Origin: Ptychodera flava
Taxonomy: Eukaryota; Hemichordata; Enteropneusta; Ptychoderidae
NCBI RefSeq assembly: GCF_041260155.1
Contig: NC_091933.1
Coordinates: 20,405,599-20,469,598, forward strand
Length of the DNA stretch: 64,000 nt
Reading direction: 5' to 3'
Of the stretch, positions 34,023 through 45,899 are shown in pieces (position 1 is the first letter of the stretch; each line of letters opens with the position of its first letter). Below the pieces are notes generated by a model, which saw nothing but the letters and a program-made list of their open reading frames with translations, had not been told where the DNA came from and ran no database searches. The position numbers and the translations under genes were made by a program.

Positions 34023-34025
34023 TTA

Positions 34026-35881
34026 CATCTAAGTATTGCTTAAGTCTGTATCTCGATCGTATCAAGTACTTTAAAATTAAATGTTCGGCTGCATTCACAA
34101 ATTACGGGTAGGGGAGGGGGAATCATGGGGGGTGGGGGAATTTGAAAGTTTATGGGGTTGTAGAGAGGGGATTTGTAGGGATTGCACTGGGTAGGTGGTG
34201 GGTTTTAAAAGTATTTTGTTCATTATTAAGTCAAGTGGAAGTATAACTAATGTTGATCATCATCTGCACAGAAACATTGGACTGAATGACATAGTTTTGG
34301 TAGGTGATAGCGTCAAAGAATGCACAGAATGGCATAAAAATTAGGTCAATTTTGAAAAAATTTCCCACCCCAGGGAGGGGACCCACTCCCTTACCTTCGC
34401 AATAACACCCTGGCCGGCAATTACTTGAACCCAGCCGCCTATGCTGAAAAATTGTAAACACCCTGGTTTTATACTGATCTTTAAAGAACAGGCAAAAGTT
34501 ACTAAAAACAAGCTGTAAATGATGTAATCACCCTTACAAGAAATAGCAGAGAAAACAAAACCATGACTGAGACAATATAAACTGAATATCTTTAAAAAGA
34601 GGAATGACTGTCGTACTTTCTAATATGAAGATGTCTAATAAACAATATAGAAACCGATGGAGGACTGTAAAATGAAAATACGTTTAAAAGTGTCTGATAA
34701 ACATTGCACCATGTTAGGGACTTTTGAAAATTTCCATTAAAAATGAGTAAAGCCTTATAGCATGCAAAGATGTAAAATCTGACAGATGTCTTGGACTGCA
34801 CACGGTTACTTTCTAGTAACCGTGGACTTCAGTTGTTTTTTTCACAAGTTAAAAATAGAAAACTCTCTGATTGATTTAGAAGTGTCATATAACAAACAAT
34901 AAATCATAAACTGTATAAATAAACTCTGTAGAAAACAACAATAAAATATGTAATATAATACTAGTGGTATACACAAGATCAGGCTAGAGAGCAGTAACAT
35001 GGGAGACTGAAAGGGGGGGGGGTAGGATTTGAAAATTTCTTCTAGTATAGAAGGTGGGATTTGAAAGTATTTGAGGGTACTGATGGGGGATTTCAAAGAA
35101 ATTATGTTTTTTATCGCAATTCCTCCACCCCCGCCCATTATTTGTGAATAGCCTTATGTATCCAAATACACCATGTGTCACTGATTATAATGCACTTCCT
35201 GACCCCAAAATGTACATAAAACCACTTTTACCTTTTTGTGGTGTATAATTTGTTCATCAGGAAAAAAAATTAACGTGCTTAATGACATCAAACATATGTT
35301 GATTAGAGGTAGCAATCCCGGGTAGCAATCAAGATTAAGGTAAGTATTAAAAGTGTGGTTTCACAGTAGAAAATGGTAGCCATTTTTGGTGTATCTTGCC
35401 TTACAAGATCTCTACAACTATTTTAATTAGATAAACATTTCAACAACGTTATTATAGGATTGCATTTATACAGAAATGTAAAAAACAACACTTTTTGTTA
35501 TGTAGACTAGACACCCATGACTTTTATCCGCTGTGACTTTTTACCAAAAACATGCTATGCTCCTGGCATTTATGCGGAAAATGCATATTAGGTCTGGGCA
35601 ATTCCTAGACCTAATTATGACTAAGAATTTTGATATATGCACAAATATATAAATGGTGTAAGCATATTAATCAGCAAAAATGTAACAAACAACACATTTT
35701 TGACTCATAATTGTTATTATGGTGAAGTCATATTTAGACCCGTCAATTAATATTGGTGTCAACATTAATTTAATTATCTTTAATATGACACTAAACTAAC
35801 GCTATTTTTATCTTTAAATGCAAACATAATCCACAAAATATCTAATGATCACAAAATACTAGTGCATAGTTTCTGCAGTAA
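34026..35881. other. Internal stretch of the giant transposon without genes
   Basis: AT-rich, with G-rich patches at 34105-34200, 34365-34385 and 35010-35100 that share the wording GGGATTTGAAAG. No gene is supported. Confidence 0.5.
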
Positions 35882-37119
35882 GGTGCGGAATTGTGTTTAT
35901 CGTTTTAGAAAGTTTAGCTACAAGTTTAGAAAGCTAAATTAGCTGTAGCTAAATAGTTCTAAACTATCTAAGTTTTAAGGATAATTATCACTACGATAAT
36001 TATCGCTTTCTAAATATCGTTCTAAACTTTCTAAATTAGCTGGAGTTTAGAAAGTTACTCCCGACTAGAAATTTCCTGTCTACGATATATCGAATATTTA
36101 TCGCTTTCTAAATATCGTTCTAAATTTATAAATTAGCCGAAGTTTAGAAAGCCGCCCCCCTCCGACTAAAATTTTCTGCCGACAATGTATCTGATATTTA
36201 CGATAATTATCGTCTTGAAATTGATATTAATTTCCTGGTCTTACCATAGTAGTCCTACGACCATTTAAAGTGCGGTAATTATCAAAAGTACCCGATATAT
36301 CGTTGGTAGAAAAATGTACTTAGGACACTTCTAAACTCCCGCTAATTTAGAAAGTTTAGAACGATATTTAGAAAGCGATAATTACCGTGAATATCCTATA
36401 TATCGTCGGCAGAAAACTTTAGTCTGGAGCGACTTTCTAAACTGCGGCTAGTTCAGAAAGTTTAGAACGATATTTAGAAAGCGATAATTATCGTAAATAT
36501 CCGATATATCGTCGGCATAAAACTTTAGTCTGGAGCGACTTTCTAAACTGCGCTAATTTAGAAAGTTTACAACGATATTTAGAAAACGATAATTATCGTA
36601 AATATCTGATATATCGTCGGCAGAAAATTTAAGTTAGGGGTTGGCTTTCTAAACTTCGGTTAATTTAGAAAGTTTAGAACGATATTTAGAAAGTGATAAT
36701 TATCGTAAATATCCCATATATCGTCGGCAGAACATTTTAGTTTGGGGTGACTTTCTAAACTGTGGCTAATTTAGAAAGTTTAGAACTATATTTAGAAAGT
36801 GATAATTATCGTAAATATCCGATATATCGTCGGTAGAAAATTTTAGTTTGGGGTGGCTTTCTAAACTGTGGGTAATTTAGAAAGTTTAGAACGATATTTA
36901 GAAAGTGATAATTATCGTAAATATCCGATATATCGTCGGCAGAAAATTTTATTTTGGGCGACTTTCTAAACTGTGGCTAATTTAGAAAGTTTAGAACGAT
37001 ATTTAGAAAGTGATAATTATCGTGAATACAGCCGTGTTTATCATTATTAGCTAATTTAGCTGCCATAGACAAAACATGTACTTTAGAAATGCCCTTTCAA
37101 TAAGACACAATTCCGCACC
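35882..37119. mobile_element. 1.24-kb TIR element filled with converging 106-bp satellite arrays
   Basis: Ends GGTGCGGAATTGTGT (35882) and ACACAATTCCGCACC (ending 37119) are flanked by TAA on both sides, a 3-bp TWA duplication as in PIF/Harbinger. Nearly the whole interior is tandem repeat. On the right, seven units with a period of 105-107 bp carry GATAATTATCG at about 36376 (variant), 36483, 36588, 36694, 36801, 36907 and 37012. On the left (35900-36240), two to three units run in the opposite orientation. Each unit contains short palindromes (GATAATTATC, GATATATCG). No frame encodes a protein. Confidence 0.85.
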
Positions 37120-38411
37120 TAACTCCCCGTCTGTACAAATTTGTTACGCAATGGTAAAACTAGTAACTTGGACTATCCTTTTTTGTGTATGTACTCTGAT
37201 CTTATCAGGTGGAAGTCGCCCCTAGAGGGCGCAGTCTAAGGCCAGGACCCTAGGCCATCCAGAAATACTGCAAACAAATCATATACAGGACGTTGTGATG
37301 CTAAAACAGCAACAAGGAATAACTAGTTTTCCGTACATCAATGCTGATTAAACCAAGGCAGAGATGTCACCATGTTTTGAAAATATTTGCATAAATCCAA
37401 TGTCAAACCTAAAAGAAAGCATGCAAAGTACTGGATAAAATTAATGCATTTTGATAAACCAAATATCACAGCCATGAGTTATAGCTAGGCTCACCAGACA
37501 AATCTTTTATATTGGCAATGGATGATCTAGTTAAATTCTCTCAAATCTAGCATTTTGGCATAGGCCGAAGGAGTCATGAATTTCAATCCTAATAAGTAAA
37601 TTTGGAAAAGGGTACTATGTTATGTGTTATTTCTTTAAATACTACCTGTTGTTTTACCCCATCAGTGCTTGACCTAGCAAGCTTATTGCCACTACCAATC
37701 AGGTCTGCTTTGTTTCCACTAGTCCAGCTAACAGTACACACAGAAGTTACATGTGTAATACATTCGTAAACAATCACATCAAGCTCATTAGTACAGTGCA
37801 TACTAATGAGCTTGGTGTGATTGTGAGTGATGTGATGTGATGTGATGTATGTATGTTTGGTCCATTAACATAATCACCACGTGACAAACCAACCCGATAT
37901 TAGACCTTATTGCACTAGGTTTTAATCACAACAGAAGAAATGGTTTTCTTTGTCATTTTTTAGCTTAAATTGTAATACATGTATGGTTTATCAACCACAA
38001 CTTTATTCTATAAAAATGATATTTCAAAGTTATGACACGATTATGAAGCGATCATTATTGACATGTTAAGTAACCATACTCTTTATTGTAAGTATCATTT
38101 CAATGAAGAGTTTACAAGAGAAAAAATGAAAGCTACAGTGAATATAAAGTTCATGACCCCAAATGTAACCAGGAAAACTTAATATTCTTGACATGCTCTG
38201 GTGTATTAAATTACTGTTCTTGTCCATGTAAAATGTCAACTTTGCCAACTTGTACCAGTCATGAATGGTTTGAGCTCATTTCATGCTTTCTTTGTTCAAT
38301 AGTCAAATATATATACATATATACTGATTAGAAATATAATGAGGCAAGGAGAACCTTCTCAAATGTTCATCTCGTTCATTATTTTGTGTACAGCCATAAT
38401 CCATCATTTTT
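37120..38411. other. Internal stretch of the giant transposon without genes
   Basis: No gene recognised. A strong hairpin (arms CAATCACATCAAGCTCATTAG at about 37770 and its near-perfect complement ending about 37824) is followed by GTGATGT repeats. Confidence 0.55.
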
Positions 38412-40073
38412 TCAGGCTAAGTCCCTGGTAATATCTATAAATGTTAAAACTGCATGCTCAAAAGGTGCATTATCTCCATTTGCCAGTCTGCTAAATATGT
38501 CTTCAAATGTCATATTGACTTGACGAAATCGCTGTTCTCGTTCTTTCACTTTATCTTCACTTGTAGACAGTGGATCGACACCAAAATAACTGTAACGGGT
38601 GAGATTCCCACCTGATTGCTCATATAATTGAATGGCTTCATCAACAGTGGGAACAACATTGGCTGGTACGTTTGATACACGATTACCTGTACCTGCAAGA
38701 TTTTCAGGAATTCTTGACTGCCATCCTAAAATAAAAATAAACACAATAATGTAAGTATATCTATTACATGTAAATAAATTTTGTAATATTTGAAATTCAA
38801 TATAAATGAATGAAACGAAATTTAATTTTGTATGAATGAATGAATGAATATTTGCATGAAATTGAACTTTGAAATTTGTAATAAATTTTGTATTTAACAT
38901 ATTTTGAAATTTATAAATAAATTTTGTAATATTTGAAATTGAATATGAATGAACTTTTGAACTTTTGTATGAATTGAATTTTGCAATGAATGAAATGAAA
39001 TTTTCAATATTCTTATAATAGTCACTCTGAGTCCTATTAATAGAGAAACAGAACAATGAGATCATAATTAAACCAGCACATCTTGACACTGATAAAAATG
39101 TAATACATAGGGGTATACATAGGCAAACATATCCACTCACAAAAGTAGCAATTGTCCAACCATGTTTTTTTTCCATACATACATACCCATACATACATAC
39201 ATACATACATACAGACAGACATACATACATATATACACACACACATACATACATACATACGTGAATACATAAATACACACACACATACATACATTCATTA
39301 ATACACACACATCCATACATACATTAATATACACACATCCATACATACATTAATACACACACATACATACATACATGCATGTATGCATACATACATACAC
39401 ACACATACATACATACATACATACATACATACATACATACATACACATACATACATACATACATATACACACACACATACACACACATACACACATACAT
39501 ACATACATACATACATACATACATACATACATACATACATACATACATACATACATACAACAAACTCAATATCAATCCAGATACTGTTGCAGTTAATGAC
39601 AAAGAAAAATTGATTACTATTCTCAGGTCAAGAAATAAAGAAACCGTAATAGAAACAAGCAAATTCATAATGCATTTAAAATAAGGGAACACATTGTAAC
39701 CACAAAATAACTAGTCCTGCTGTACTACTGCTGCCTCGTGATAAATGTTTATATATGAACCCTCATTTTGTCTTATGCTGTGTATGTATTTTTCCATATC
39801 GTATATGTCTGTATTAATGTAGTTTGTTTTGTTTTGCATACACTTTATTGTACTCCAAGCCGATGATCTTACTTTCGAATAAGGCTACAATAAAGTTATT
39901 AAAATGTAAAAAAATGTACATACATATACATACATAAATACACACACATACATACATACATACATTATCATACATACATACATACATACATACATACATA
40001 CACATACATACATGCATACATACATACATATATATATACACACATACATATACATAGACAGACAGACATACAC

Positions 40074-40106
<33 letters not shown>

Positions 40107-41058
40107 CATTAATTAATTAATTAATTAATTAATTAATTAATTAATTAATTAATTAATAAAAAAGTGCATACCTTCAAGAGGGTGATGGTTCCAAGCAGCG
40201 ACCATGCGCTTCATTCCAACGTCAGCAACAGCACATGATATAAATGACACACAGAATTTATGAGTATCATCCATCATATTAACCAGCATTCGTCGTTGCA
40301 TCTCAATAAGAGCTCCTTTGATTACGTAGTTGAAGCGTTGATTTACTTCAGGCCACTTTCTTTCAGCGGGTAGGTTGTTCGCTGATCGGCTTTGTATATA
40401 TGGTGGGCAAATTTTGTTCGTCCTGTACTGTTTTAAATACGATTGGATGAACAAAACTAAGCAAAACTCTCGCCCCATATCCACTCGAACCATATCCATA
40501 GTCCTTCTTTTAACATTAGATCTCTATAGGCGTTGTATATTATAATAGGGTTTTTCACTGGCATTGTTACATGTGCGACAATTTTCCGGCTATAACCATC
40601 GGAAAACAGAACGTGGGTAACTCCAAAATACACCAACTTTTCGTTTTGGTCGACATGAAGTTTGTGTCCATGATACGGGGAAAAATAGGGTACTGGGTTT
40701 AACTGTCTCACTGTATCATTTCGTCGTCGGTTGTGGTAGGTTGGGTTGACACGCTTCAGACTCTCTTGAATTCTGTATCTTCCTTCACGTATACCTCTTG
40801 CACGAAGGAGGCCGGACATAGTTTTCCTTCCATACGATGGCCCAACTTCAGATACAGCCTTGGAAACTTCCGCATCCAATTCGTCGCGCGTACGACGATG
40901 TATGTTGTACTTGTCGCAAAATCGTCGCACACTCCTTTCGAAACGCCATAATTGCTTCCATATCTTGATTGTAATAAAACACTTATATCGCGGTGACTCT
41001 TTCCAGACTTGAGTAGAGACCTGGTCTCATCCACTGAAATTAGTTTTTCCATCTCCAT
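38412..41058 (-). CDS. Integrase-like DDE transposase of the giant transposon, 2 exons, broken by two single-base deletions
   Basis: Exon 1 runs from ATG at 41058 to the donor before 40171, and exon 2 is 38725-38412. The junction joins PLEG to WQSRIPEN in frame (CTTGAAG/GTATGC and TTTTAG/GATGG). The protein has an N-terminal helix-turn-helix-like part and an rve-type catalytic core with KLHVDQNEKL, VRVDMGREF and PAERKWPEVN as the likely D, D and E. A C-terminal part containing NHHPL and NAPFEHA follows. This pattern matches a family of integrase-like proteins found in many fish and invertebrates. The frame is lost at 40939-40941 and again at 40496-40497, each one G short compared with the second copy. 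Expected role: cutting and joining element ends. The start codon lies just inside the right arm, which probably holds the promoter. Confidence 0.85.
38726..40171 (-). other. Intron of the transposase gene with ACAT and TTAA microsatellites
   Basis: GT-AG intron of 1.45 kb. It contains long ACAT/CATA arrays (39170-39560 and 39909-40108) and an AATT/TTAA run (40107-40157). Numerous His/Tyr/Thr or Met/Tyr/Val/Cys open frames on both strands are translations of these repeats. The splice signals on each side are good, and the reading phase is preserved across the junction. Confidence 0.85.
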
Positions 41059-41068
41059 GATTTTGAAC

Positions 41069-42104
41069 CTTCACTATGCAGTACTAGTTTCCGCGCCGTC
41101 GGGTAGCCTCACCGAACCGTCCACAAGCTTAACTTGGTGGAAAATAGTGCTGTCGACGATCAACAGACTTGGTTCAGTACTTAGCCCCGCCTTAAAAATG
41201 ACTTTTGTCCAATCAGATTAGAGTTTTAAAATTTGTCGTGGCAATGCTTCTTGTAAGCGCCTATCTCATGACCAATGATGAACCAAAGGAAAGATTCGTA
41301 AATTTAAAACACAGTCACAAAGTTATGCCGACACATAATGGATTGAAAGCGGTAAGGCTTTGAGGCTACCCGACGGCGCGGCAAATACAGAATTTCGAAC
41401 AGTGTTGCAAAATGAAGACTTTTTAGACAAGCTTTGATGTTGTCTGCAATGAAATCTGGTGTTGCAAAAGAAACGACATCAGTTGCTCTGATATAACTGT
41501 CCAGCAAACCAAATGAATCAGACTGATGGGCGGAAAAAACGTGCAGATTCGTGCAATTTATTTATTTGCGATCGTTATGAGATCCCACCAGAAAAAAAAT
41601 ATCCCTCCAAAAATGATCTAAATAGAATCTTTGCATAAATCATGGGACGGTGACGCAAGTTATAATTAATATCCCGCCAATAATGTTAATTTAACGCGTA
41701 CAGTGAGCACCGCCTTCAGTTTGCACCTTCAGACTCTAGAGGGCAGACTAACTTATTGCTTATGCATTATGAACTTCGAAGAAGGCATAAACTCGGTAGG
41801 TCTCTGGTAGCTTTTGGAATATGGAGTATGCTAGTTTTTAAGAGGGTTGGACGCATTTCGTCATTCTGAAAGGGTCTATAGACATATGATAGTTAGATTG
41901 GACAATTTACTTATGGAAGATGTAAAAAGTAAGACATTTTACATGTCATTTCCCTTCTTTTTCATATCACACTCTAGAGAATGGGTCCGTTTGCATATGA
42001 ATTATTGGAAAGACTATAAAGCAAGAAGATATAAAGGATGTTGAAGTACTTTATATATGGAGTATAATTGTCTCACTTAGACTGGCCGCAATTTGTCACG
42101 GATT
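41069..42104 (-). repeat. Right terminal inverted arm
   Basis: Reverse complement of the left arm without the 1.2-kb insertion. It contains the same pair of inverted GCGCCGTCGGGTAGCCTCA motifs (about 41093 and 41362). The small differences from the left arm show that the two arms have drifted since insertion. Confidence 0.9.
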
Positions 42105-42110
42105 AAAAAC

Positions 42111-45100
42111 AACTGCGTGCGATCGACTTTTTTCGCTAATTTGTGACTTCTCTGAAGATATATCGGGACTAGACACTGAAATTAAATCTACCGCAAAAAT
42201 CTTGATTCATGGGTTTCTCTCAAGGGTCTGTGTTCCAAAATATCCAGAGGCTCTAGAGATTTGAAAGATCACAGGTATTATTTTTAACGCAGGGGTGATA
42301 AACCTTTGTGTACCCAAGAAGGTACGTATACTAACACGATTAGAACTAATTTGGGATAATTGAATGGTAAAGTAAGGCCGTTTTAACATGCAAATGTAAG
42401 CTCATCTGCTTCTCTTTTTAAGTCACACACTTGTTTTTATGAGTTATTTGTAATATTGTAACAGTCAGGTATATGGCATCTAGCACATTTGAGAAATTTA
42501 AAAAATATGAATATCCAATTATCCCAAATTAGTTCCAATCGTGTTTGTAACTGTAAATGAAATATGATATATGCTCGTGATAATAGAAATATCATTTAAA
42601 ACCAGTTAAATATCACCTGCTGGCAATATGGAAAGCTGCCTTGACCTTTTATTTCTGAAGCATTATCGTCATCAAAGGTCATGTGTGTAGTTCGAGCGAG
42701 GTGTGTGTGGTTCCAACGCTCCCAGGCAAAATGTTTCACTTACTTTCATGCAGACATTTGTTTTAAAGGGAAACAGTCGTTGGAACTGCGCCTGTGTGAG
42801 TTCCTTGCTTCCAATGTATTTCGTGCACGATATTTAGATGTGCTTCATCATCATAGCTGCAACATTTAAATTATACTATGTAGATTATGACAGACAAGTT
42901 TGAACTTTCATCAATCACCGTCGTGCCTTGGATACAGTGTTTATAGTGGTCGCATGGGTCCCATACGACCTTTGAGTGCAGTTCGACGACTGTACTGAAA
43001 GAGTATATTAATCTAGCCTCGTCTATTTGGCGATTCAAAACTCCTAACTTGCAGAACTGAGTCAAGCAAGGCCCATTTTCCATCAAATTTTGATGATTTT
43101 GTCCGTTGAAGTTTTAATGCAAGAAAATGAATAAAAATAATGGGACTTTTGGCAATAACCTTATAGACTATTTTCGACCGAATATATATGCAAAATAAGA
43201 CCGCCTTCCATCATACTAAACAATTGAAACTGTTACACTCTAACATATGCTAAAGTCGAATTTTGCTACCAATCACCTCTTCGTCCGAAACAGAAAATTG
43301 TGACAGCGCCCTCTTTTATAAGTATTTTCACCACAGCGCCTCCATATTCAGATTTTAGTGTTTCTTGTATCGTCCGTAGAATAAAAGCAGGGAGAAATGT
43401 GAATATGGTCGAATTCATGAAAGAACAAGTGAGAAAAAAGATATTTTTAGTAAAGAGGAGAGTGGAATTGTCATTGTAGTATCAGGTGATTCAATGATTT
43501 TAATCTCTACGACAAAGTAAAGTGATATTGTTAACAATTTATTTGTCTGCCATGAGTCTACATTTAATCTCATCCTGTGTTTACTGAAATGATACTTTCA
43601 CCTAACATGCAGGGATCATCCAAACGTTCCATTAGTTGGCGTAGAGTAACCCTGCATTAGTATCTCCCTTGGCCTATGGCCTCTTGAAAGAAACTGTTCA
43701 TGGGCAACTCTCAGACCCTTAGGCAATATAAAGTATGCTGTTACCGTCACAGCCATTCAATATGCGTATAATTAAAAGTCCATGGTCAGGCCCCTGATTG
43801 GTAATTGGTCTACTGGTCGCTCAGATGCAACCTGATAGAGCGCCCTCTAGCGACAATTTCAATGTTCTCCGATATTAATTTGTTCTGCATCACGGCTCTA
43901 CAAGGTCGCAATCGTAGCAAGCAGCGGGTTGCTGGATTCTCTCTAGGTAATACAATTCACGCTCTCTGTTCATACATCTGCATTGGTACATTTTTATTTA
44001 ATCATCCATTCAGTTGTTTCTGAGAGTGATGAAATTAAGATGACAGTAGTAGACGTCTCACAACTTCTCTAACTTTAATGCCTCATTTGAACTCCTTTTT
44101 TGAATGGAGAAGAGGTAATAATTTGAAAACAGGATTAAACAACAAAATGATTTCCACTTTCAGTGGGCACACTACTACACATAAAGTTCTTTACAGATGC
44201 AAGTTTTAATTCCTCAAATAGCAAAATATATTACTGGGTTCAATATAAATATCATAAAAATATATCTTTTCAGTAACATCAGACATTACATATTCCATAG
44301 AAGGCAAACTGAAAAAAAAGCACAACATAACTGGTCATCCCAGTTTTCATTAGATTGTTCCCCATGATGCAGTTTTAATGTTGAAAGTCATAATGACATT
44401 GGTGTCTTCCGAACAGTGGCTGTGTCTGTGCCAATTTGGCTGATGGTCCAAAATGTTTTTACAAGACATTTGGAAATTACATTTACATGATTGGTGAGAT
44501 TGGTACTTTTGTTTACCATCCACGTGATGACTGAAATGATCAAATTCTCATGGTGAGGGATCGGACACTGAACTGCAGGAATACACAAAAGTGTGAAAAG
44601 AAAATTTGTCTGAATTTCCGTCCGCAGCAGCCAATGTAATTGTCAAACCTATATCCATGCTAGGTGATATATAATACACCGATGAACTGTGTGAAAACAT
44701 CTGCATGTCAGTGTGAGTATAGCCATGCTGAGAGAGTGTACCTTCGGCTTTCAGTGAAAAACAATGCTGTGTAAAGGCAGTTAGGAAATGTTGGATGTGA
44801 GAGATTATAAAATCATTTAACAATATAATGGAATTGTCCCAACAAATGACTGTAGTGTGGAGGAAATGAAATAGTTACATGTTCTGTCTATTTTGATGAC
44901 GTTTTGTTTGACCAAGGGGGGGGGGGGGGTAATACACAGTGGTGGACGGACTGTGGTGTAGTCTATCAAAGCTGCACACCCTGGATATCATCTTTACTCA
45001 ACCAGATTTGACAAGATTATTGAAATTTTTATCTCAATTGATTTGTAATGTAGCCAAATTTGACATAATCCCCTCAAGGATATTGTGATAATTTTCACAG

Positions 45101-45779
45101 ATGGTTACTGGGATGGGAAGATTGTGCTACATAGTCAATGTTCATGTTCAAATTAGTGCCGTGGAACACTGTTGAAAAATCTTCACAAGTCTTTCAAATG
45201 GTCCAAAGTACATAAGATGTTTTTCTGAGCATTTGTACAGGAAAAGCACTGACCTATTTCAGTATAACATACCACCTTCTATTCCACTGGCTGGATCTTG
45301 ACAATATGAAACTGAACCATTCTCTCAGAGATTTCAAGAAACACACATTCATAGTTTTACAATCAGCTGTCCTTAAAAACACACTTTTTTGTGATTTTGT
45401 TACAAAGAACGTTCGCCATTCACATCATAAGACTGACCATCTATACAGAGGATCTCGATAGATCTTTATCAGAACAATACAAATTAGAGTTCACACAGTC
45501 ACTGCTTACACCATTTGTGGTCTTTATAGCCATCTTCCACCTGTTCAATTTGATTTGATATCATGCATTCAATGCCAATTCTTATTTTGAAGTATCAAAA
45601 ATACTGCTTGCAACATGCACATGTTCTTTTGGACTTGCATTGGTGGCGTTTTATGAAATGTCATTGGCAGACTAGACGTCAAACAACACACAACTTGATA
45701 AAAAGACGATAAACTCCACTGGAAAACAACAAATGCCGAATTAATTTATCAGGAATCCAGAGCTGGACTGTGAGATGCA
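42111..45779. other. Intergenic stretch between the giant transposon and the DALRD3 stop codon
   Basis: No gene supported. It holds the second copies of two repeats seen left of the transposon (42415-42544, like 19172-19294; 42768-43000, like 16770-17020). A poly-G run lies at about 44919. The DALRD3 3' UTR must occupy its right end; no clear polyadenylation site could be fixed. Confidence 0.5.
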
Positions 45780-45899
45780 TTACACTTGCTCCAGTGGTGT
45801 GATGTTGAGAAGCCTCAGTGCGTTCTTCATCACTTGTTGAACACACTTCAACAGATACAGCCTTGCAAATATGGTAGGTAGTAAATGTGCTCGGGCCTC
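45780..45899 (-). CDS. DALRD3: DALRD3 last coding exon
   Basis: 120 nt encoding 39 residues and TAA. It starts EARAHLLPTIFARLYLLKC and ends NITPLEQV, with acceptor TTCCATTGACAG. It matches the terminal helices of DALRD3. An overlapping longer frame (45679-45906) on the same strand is a shadow. Confidence 0.92.
   Translation of the reverse strand, partial: EARAHLLPTIFARLYLLKCVQQVMKNALRLLNITPLEQV

Larger units (their letters stand above)
19648..42104. mobile_element. 22.46-kb DNA transposon with about 1-kb inverted arms and 6-bp target duplication
   Basis: The terminal sequence AATCCGTGACAAATTGCGGC at 19648 is matched in reverse complement ending at 42104. Similarity continues inward for about 1 kb on each side. 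AAAAAC abuts the element at 19642-19647 and 42105-42110, as expected of a 6-bp target duplication. Inside are two convergent genes: a RING-like protein (+) and an integrase-like DDE transposase (-). A 6-bp duplication and an integrase-type transposase recall Polinton/Maverick elements. However, no DNA polymerase, ATPase, protease or capsid gene is recognisable, and the termini do not start AG. The transposase resembles a family of integrase-like proteins common in fish and invertebrate genomes. The internal genes and arms are mutated, so the copy is probably immobile. Confidence 0.9.

Noticed and set aside
38412..39320. 302-codon minus-strand frame read as one exon
   Set aside because: Only 38412-38725 is coding. 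Upstream of the TTTTAG/GATGG acceptor the frame runs through intron microsatellite.
39037..40109. Many open frames rich in Tyr/Val/Cys/Met or His/Thr/Tyr on both strands
   Set aside because: They are translations of ACAT/CATA microsatellite DNA within the transposase intron and carry no independent coding signal.
19648..42104. Calling the giant element a Polinton/Maverick
   Set aside because: The 6-bp duplication and integrase-type enzyme fit, but no polymerase B, ATPase, protease or capsid gene could be found and the termini do not begin AG.
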